Shown: in pieces, positions 4,859 through 6,830 of the stretch
How the letters are laid out: each line of letters opens with the position of its first letter
Position numbering within the stretch: position 1 is the first letter of the stretch
Assembly (NCBI GenBank): GCA_022510985.1
Contig: JAFLSL010000058.1
Coordinates: forward strand, 1 to 6,830
Length of the DNA stretch: 6,830 bases
Source: Ruminococcus sp.
GTDB taxonomy: Bacteria; Bacillota; Clostridia; Oscillospirales; Acutalibacteraceae
Reading direction: 5' to 3'
Notes under the pieces: model-generated
Database searches by the model: none
Seen by the model: the letters and a program-made list of their open reading frames with translations, nothing else
Told to the model about the DNA's origin: nothing
Position numbers and translations under genes: made by a program

Positions 4859-5890
4859 ATGGAAATTGCTTTACGCAAACAGAAAATCCTCGCTGCTGTC
4901 ATAGAAAACTATATACAAAGCGGTGAGCCTATCGGCTCAAAGGCACTTATGAACGGCGAAGGGCTTAACGTCAGCTCCGCTACAATCCGCAACGAGCTTG
5001 CCGATCTGACCTTTAAAGGCTTTTTAGTTCAACCGCACACCTCGGCGGGACGAATTCCGACCGAGCTTGGCTACCGATATTATGTCGATAACCTTATGGA
5101 CGCGGGCGAGCCCGACGAAAGGGTTAAGCGGTATATCGAAAACCGACTTGAAAGCTATTGCGACGCACCCGAACGAATTTTAAAAACCGCGGGCAAAACG
5201 CTCTCGGAGTTGCTCGGCACAGCCGCAGTCGCGACAACTCCGCCCGGTGAAGACGCAAGAGTTCACAGGATAAAGTTCGTTCAGACGGGACGTTACACCT
5301 CTATGTTGGTTCTGATAACCTCGTCGGGAATGGTAAAAAGCAGACTTTTCAGGTGCGATTTTGCGATAACGCCCGAAATGCTCAACGTGTTTGACCGCTC
5401 GCTGAACGAGGCATTAGCGGGAAGATATTTAAGCTCCGTAAATCAGCCGTTTGCCCAAACCTTTGCGGCATCATTCGGAGAGCTGGGACTTTTAATGCCC
5501 GATATGCTCACGGCGGTTATGGACGCGTGTGTTGAGGCTTCGGGAATGAATATATACACCGAAGGCACGACAAGGCTCCTTTACCAAAGCGACCTTAATC
5601 TCGTATCCGCGAGAAACGTGCTTGAGTTTCTCGGTGACAACAGCAAATGCGAAAATCTTTTTAAGAATGTGCCTGACGGCACTAACATATATATTGGCAG
5701 GGAAAACACATCTCCTCTGTTAAGGCACAGCTCCTTAATCAGCACGAGATACACGATTGAAAATCAACCTGCCGGAGCATTGGCTCTGGTCGGCTCAATA
5801 AGAACAGACTACAAAAAAACGGTATCTATTCTCGAGTTTACCGCAAAAACCGTTTCCGAGCTTATAAGCGAGTTAGTCAGAAAGGGATGA
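4859..5890 (+). CDS. hrcA: Heat-inducible transcription repressor HrcA
   Basis: HrcA is the CIRCE-binding repressor of class I heat-shock genes; GroEL is its usual folding partner. This one has 343 residues, normal for the family. The N-terminal winged helix carries the signature VSSATIRNELADL (38-50), then QPHTSAGRIPTELGYRYYVD (58-77). The middle is a GAF-like dimerisation region with an inserted domain. Near the end, where many HrcA proteins have GPTRMDY, this one reads GSIRTDY (312-318). The ATG at 4859-4861 is chosen because the protein then begins MEIALRKQKIL, typical of the family, with GGGAG (4844-4848) ten bases upstream. The frame stays open back to 4730, but that region is promoter and CIRCE. 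It is the first gene of the operon, and grpE follows after four bases. Confidence 0.97.
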   Translation: MEIALRKQKILAAVIENYIQSGEPIGSKALMNGEGLNVSSATIRNELADLTFKGFLVQPHTSAGRIPTELGYRYYVDNLMDAGEPDERVKRYIENRLESYCDAPERILKTAGKTLSELLGTAAVATTPPGEDARVHRIKFVQTGRYTSMLVLITSSGMVKSRLFRCDFAITPEMLNVFDRSLNEALAGRYLSSVNQPFAQTFAASFGELGLLMPDMLTAVMDACVEASGMNIYTEGTTRLLYQSDLNLVSARNVLEFLGDNSKCENLFKNVPDGTNIYIGRENTSPLLRHSSLISTRYTIENQPAGALALVGSIRTDYKKTVSILEFTAKTVSELISELVRKG

Positions 5891-5894
5891 GAAT

Positions 5895-6455
5895 ATGAGC
5901 GAAGAAAAAACCAAAGAAACTGCTGAAACTTTGGAAGAAGAAACAGCAGAAGAAACTAAAAAAGAGAAAAAACCCGAAAAGAAAAAGACTAAAAAGGATA
6001 AATCGGCAGATAAAATCAAGGAGATTGAGGACGCTTTAGCCGAAGAAAAGGATAAGCGTATGCGACTTGCCGCTGAATACGACAACTACCGCAAGCGTAC
6101 ATCCTCGGAAAAGCTCAGCATCTATGACGACGCTACAGCAAAAGCGGTCGAAGAGCTTTTGCCCGTTGCCGACAGCCTTACAATGGCTATGCAGAATATG
6201 GCTGACGCTCCCGAAGAATTTAAGAAGGGAATTGAGCTTGTGTCAAACCAGCTTAAAACCTCTCTCGAAAAGCTGAAGGTCGAAGCATTCTGCGAGATAG
6301 GCGATGATTTTGATCCAAATCTTCACAACGCTGTCGCAAAAATCGAAAGCGACGATTTCGAGGAAAATAAAATTTCCGCCGTGTTCCAAAAGGGCTACAA
6401 AATCGGCGATAAAATTATAAGACACGCAATGGTACAGGTTGCTAATTGCGATTAA
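5895..6455 (+). CDS. grpE: Nucleotide exchange factor GrpE
   Basis: GrpE is the cytoplasmic co-chaperone that releases ADP from DnaK. It has 186 residues, usual for the family. Residues 1-40 are an extremely charged Glu/Lys/Thr tail, probably disordered. A long coiled-coil helix (about 40-80, with RLAAEYDNYRKRT at 57-69) leads into the helical bundle, and then the beta domain carries the family signature from FDPNLHNAV (139-147) to GYKIGDKIIRHAMVQV (167-182). The ATG at 5895-5897 has AAGGG (5882-5886) eight bases upstream, inside the end of hrcA. The four-base gap from the hrcA stop implies translational coupling. Confidence 0.97.
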   Translation: MSEEKTKETAETLEEETAEETKKEKKPEKKKTKKDKSADKIKEIEDALAEEKDKRMRLAAEYDNYRKRTSSEKLSIYDDATAKAVEELLPVADSLTMAMQNMADAPEEFKKGIELVSNQLKTSLEKLKVEAFCEIGDDFDPNLHNAVAKIESDDFEENKISAVFQKGYKIGDKIIRHAMVQVANCD

Positions 6456-6500
6456 ACTAATAAAACTAAAACATAAAACATATTATTGGAGGTAATTATT

Positions 6501-6830
6501 ATGGCAAAAACAATAGGTATAGACTTAGGTACAACAAACTCCTGCGTAGCAGTTATCGAAGGCGGCGAGCCGGTTGTAATCGCTAACGCAGAGGGTGCAA
6601 GAACAACTCCGTCCGTTGTAGCATTTTCTAAGGACGGCGAAAGAATGGTAGGTCAGGTCGCTAAGCGTCAGGCTATCACAAACCCTGACAAAACAGTTTC
6701 CTCTATCAAGAGAGAAATGGGTACAGCATACAAGGTTGCAATTGACGATAAAAACTACACTCCGCAGGAAATCTCTGCAATGATTCTTCAGAAGCTCAAG
6801 GCTGACGCAGAGGCTTACCTCGGAGATAAG
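6501..6830 (+). CDS. dnaK: Molecular chaperone DnaK, N-terminal part (runs off window)
   Basis: The first 110 residues of the Hsp70 chaperone, covering the start of the ATPase domain. The phosphate-binding loop [14 protein letters not shown] (5-18), [14 protein letters not shown] (29-42), and [16 protein letters not shown] (50-65) are clear. After SIKREMG the sequence passes directly to [20 protein letters not shown], without the roughly two-dozen-residue insert found in Gram-negative DnaK, which supports a Gram-positive host. GGAGG (6488-6492) lies eight bases before the ATG. The 45-bp gap after grpE holds no terminator, promoter or second CIRCE, so dnaK is co-transcribed from the hrcA promoter. 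The stop and dnaJ, if present, lie beyond the window. Confidence 0.98.
   Translation, partial: MAKTIGIDLGTTNSCVAVIEGGEPVVIANAEGARTTPSVVAFSKDGERMVGQVAKRQAITNPDKTVSSIKREMGTAYKVAIDDKNYTPQEISAMILQKLKADAEAYLGDK

Noticed and set aside
4645..4902. Minus-strand open frame of 85 codons across the hrcA promoter
   Set aside because: It overlaps CIRCE, the hrcA promoter and the hrcA start, has no Shine-Dalgarno, and its peptide resembles no protein.
6456..6500. Second CIRCE or promoter ahead of dnaK
   Set aside because: The 45-bp gap contains only an AT-rich spacer and the Shine-Dalgarno. No TTAGCACTC or GAGTGCTAA arm is present.

Overview
This window looks like ordinary chromosome from a low-GC Gram-positive anaerobe (Bacillota, probably a Clostridia/Oscillospiraceae-type bacterium). 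The taxonomic evidence is the hrcA-grpE-dnaK order behind a perfect CIRCE operator, a DnaK start that lacks the insert typical of Gram-negative DnaK, short clostridial/archaeal-type LeuC and LeuD subunits, strong AGGAGG-type ribosome binding sites, and sigma-A-like promoters in AT-rich spacers. No mobile element, CRISPR array, tRNA or rRNA is visible.

Layout, left to right. Positions 1-61 hold the probable tail of a + strand gene and its terminator. Positions 97-1915 hold a minus-strand leuC-leuD operon (isopropylmalate isomerase) with its own terminator. Divergent from leuC, at 2095-2739 (+), is a CRP/FNR-family regulator with its own promoter and terminator. Between the two start codons lies a perfect dyad, ATTGTA-N8-TACAAT. 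It overlaps the regulator's -10 and also sits near -42 of a candidate leuC promoter. Positions 2784-2984 hold no firm gene, but contain a consensus -10 and a very short ORF that may be a gene remnant.

Positions 2985-4598 carry four minus-strand genes, each with its own near-consensus promoter: a membrane-anchored protein resembling DUF5104, a 50-residue one-pass membrane protein, rpsT (ribosomal protein bS20), and a three-helix membrane protein. From about 4730 onward the + strand carries the class I heat-shock operon: promoter, CIRCE, hrcA, grpE, and the first 110 codons of dnaK, which runs off the window.

The heat-shock part is a standard self-regulating circuit. HrcA binds CIRCE and represses its own operon, while GrpE and DnaK provide the folding machinery. 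The least standard part is the leuC/regulator intergenic region, which has the geometry of a single operator that could repress the regulator and activate leuCD. I see no clear evidence of a wholly new biological system. The shared operator, a third CIRCE-like half-site, and the small uncharacterised membrane proteins are the points most worth checking.
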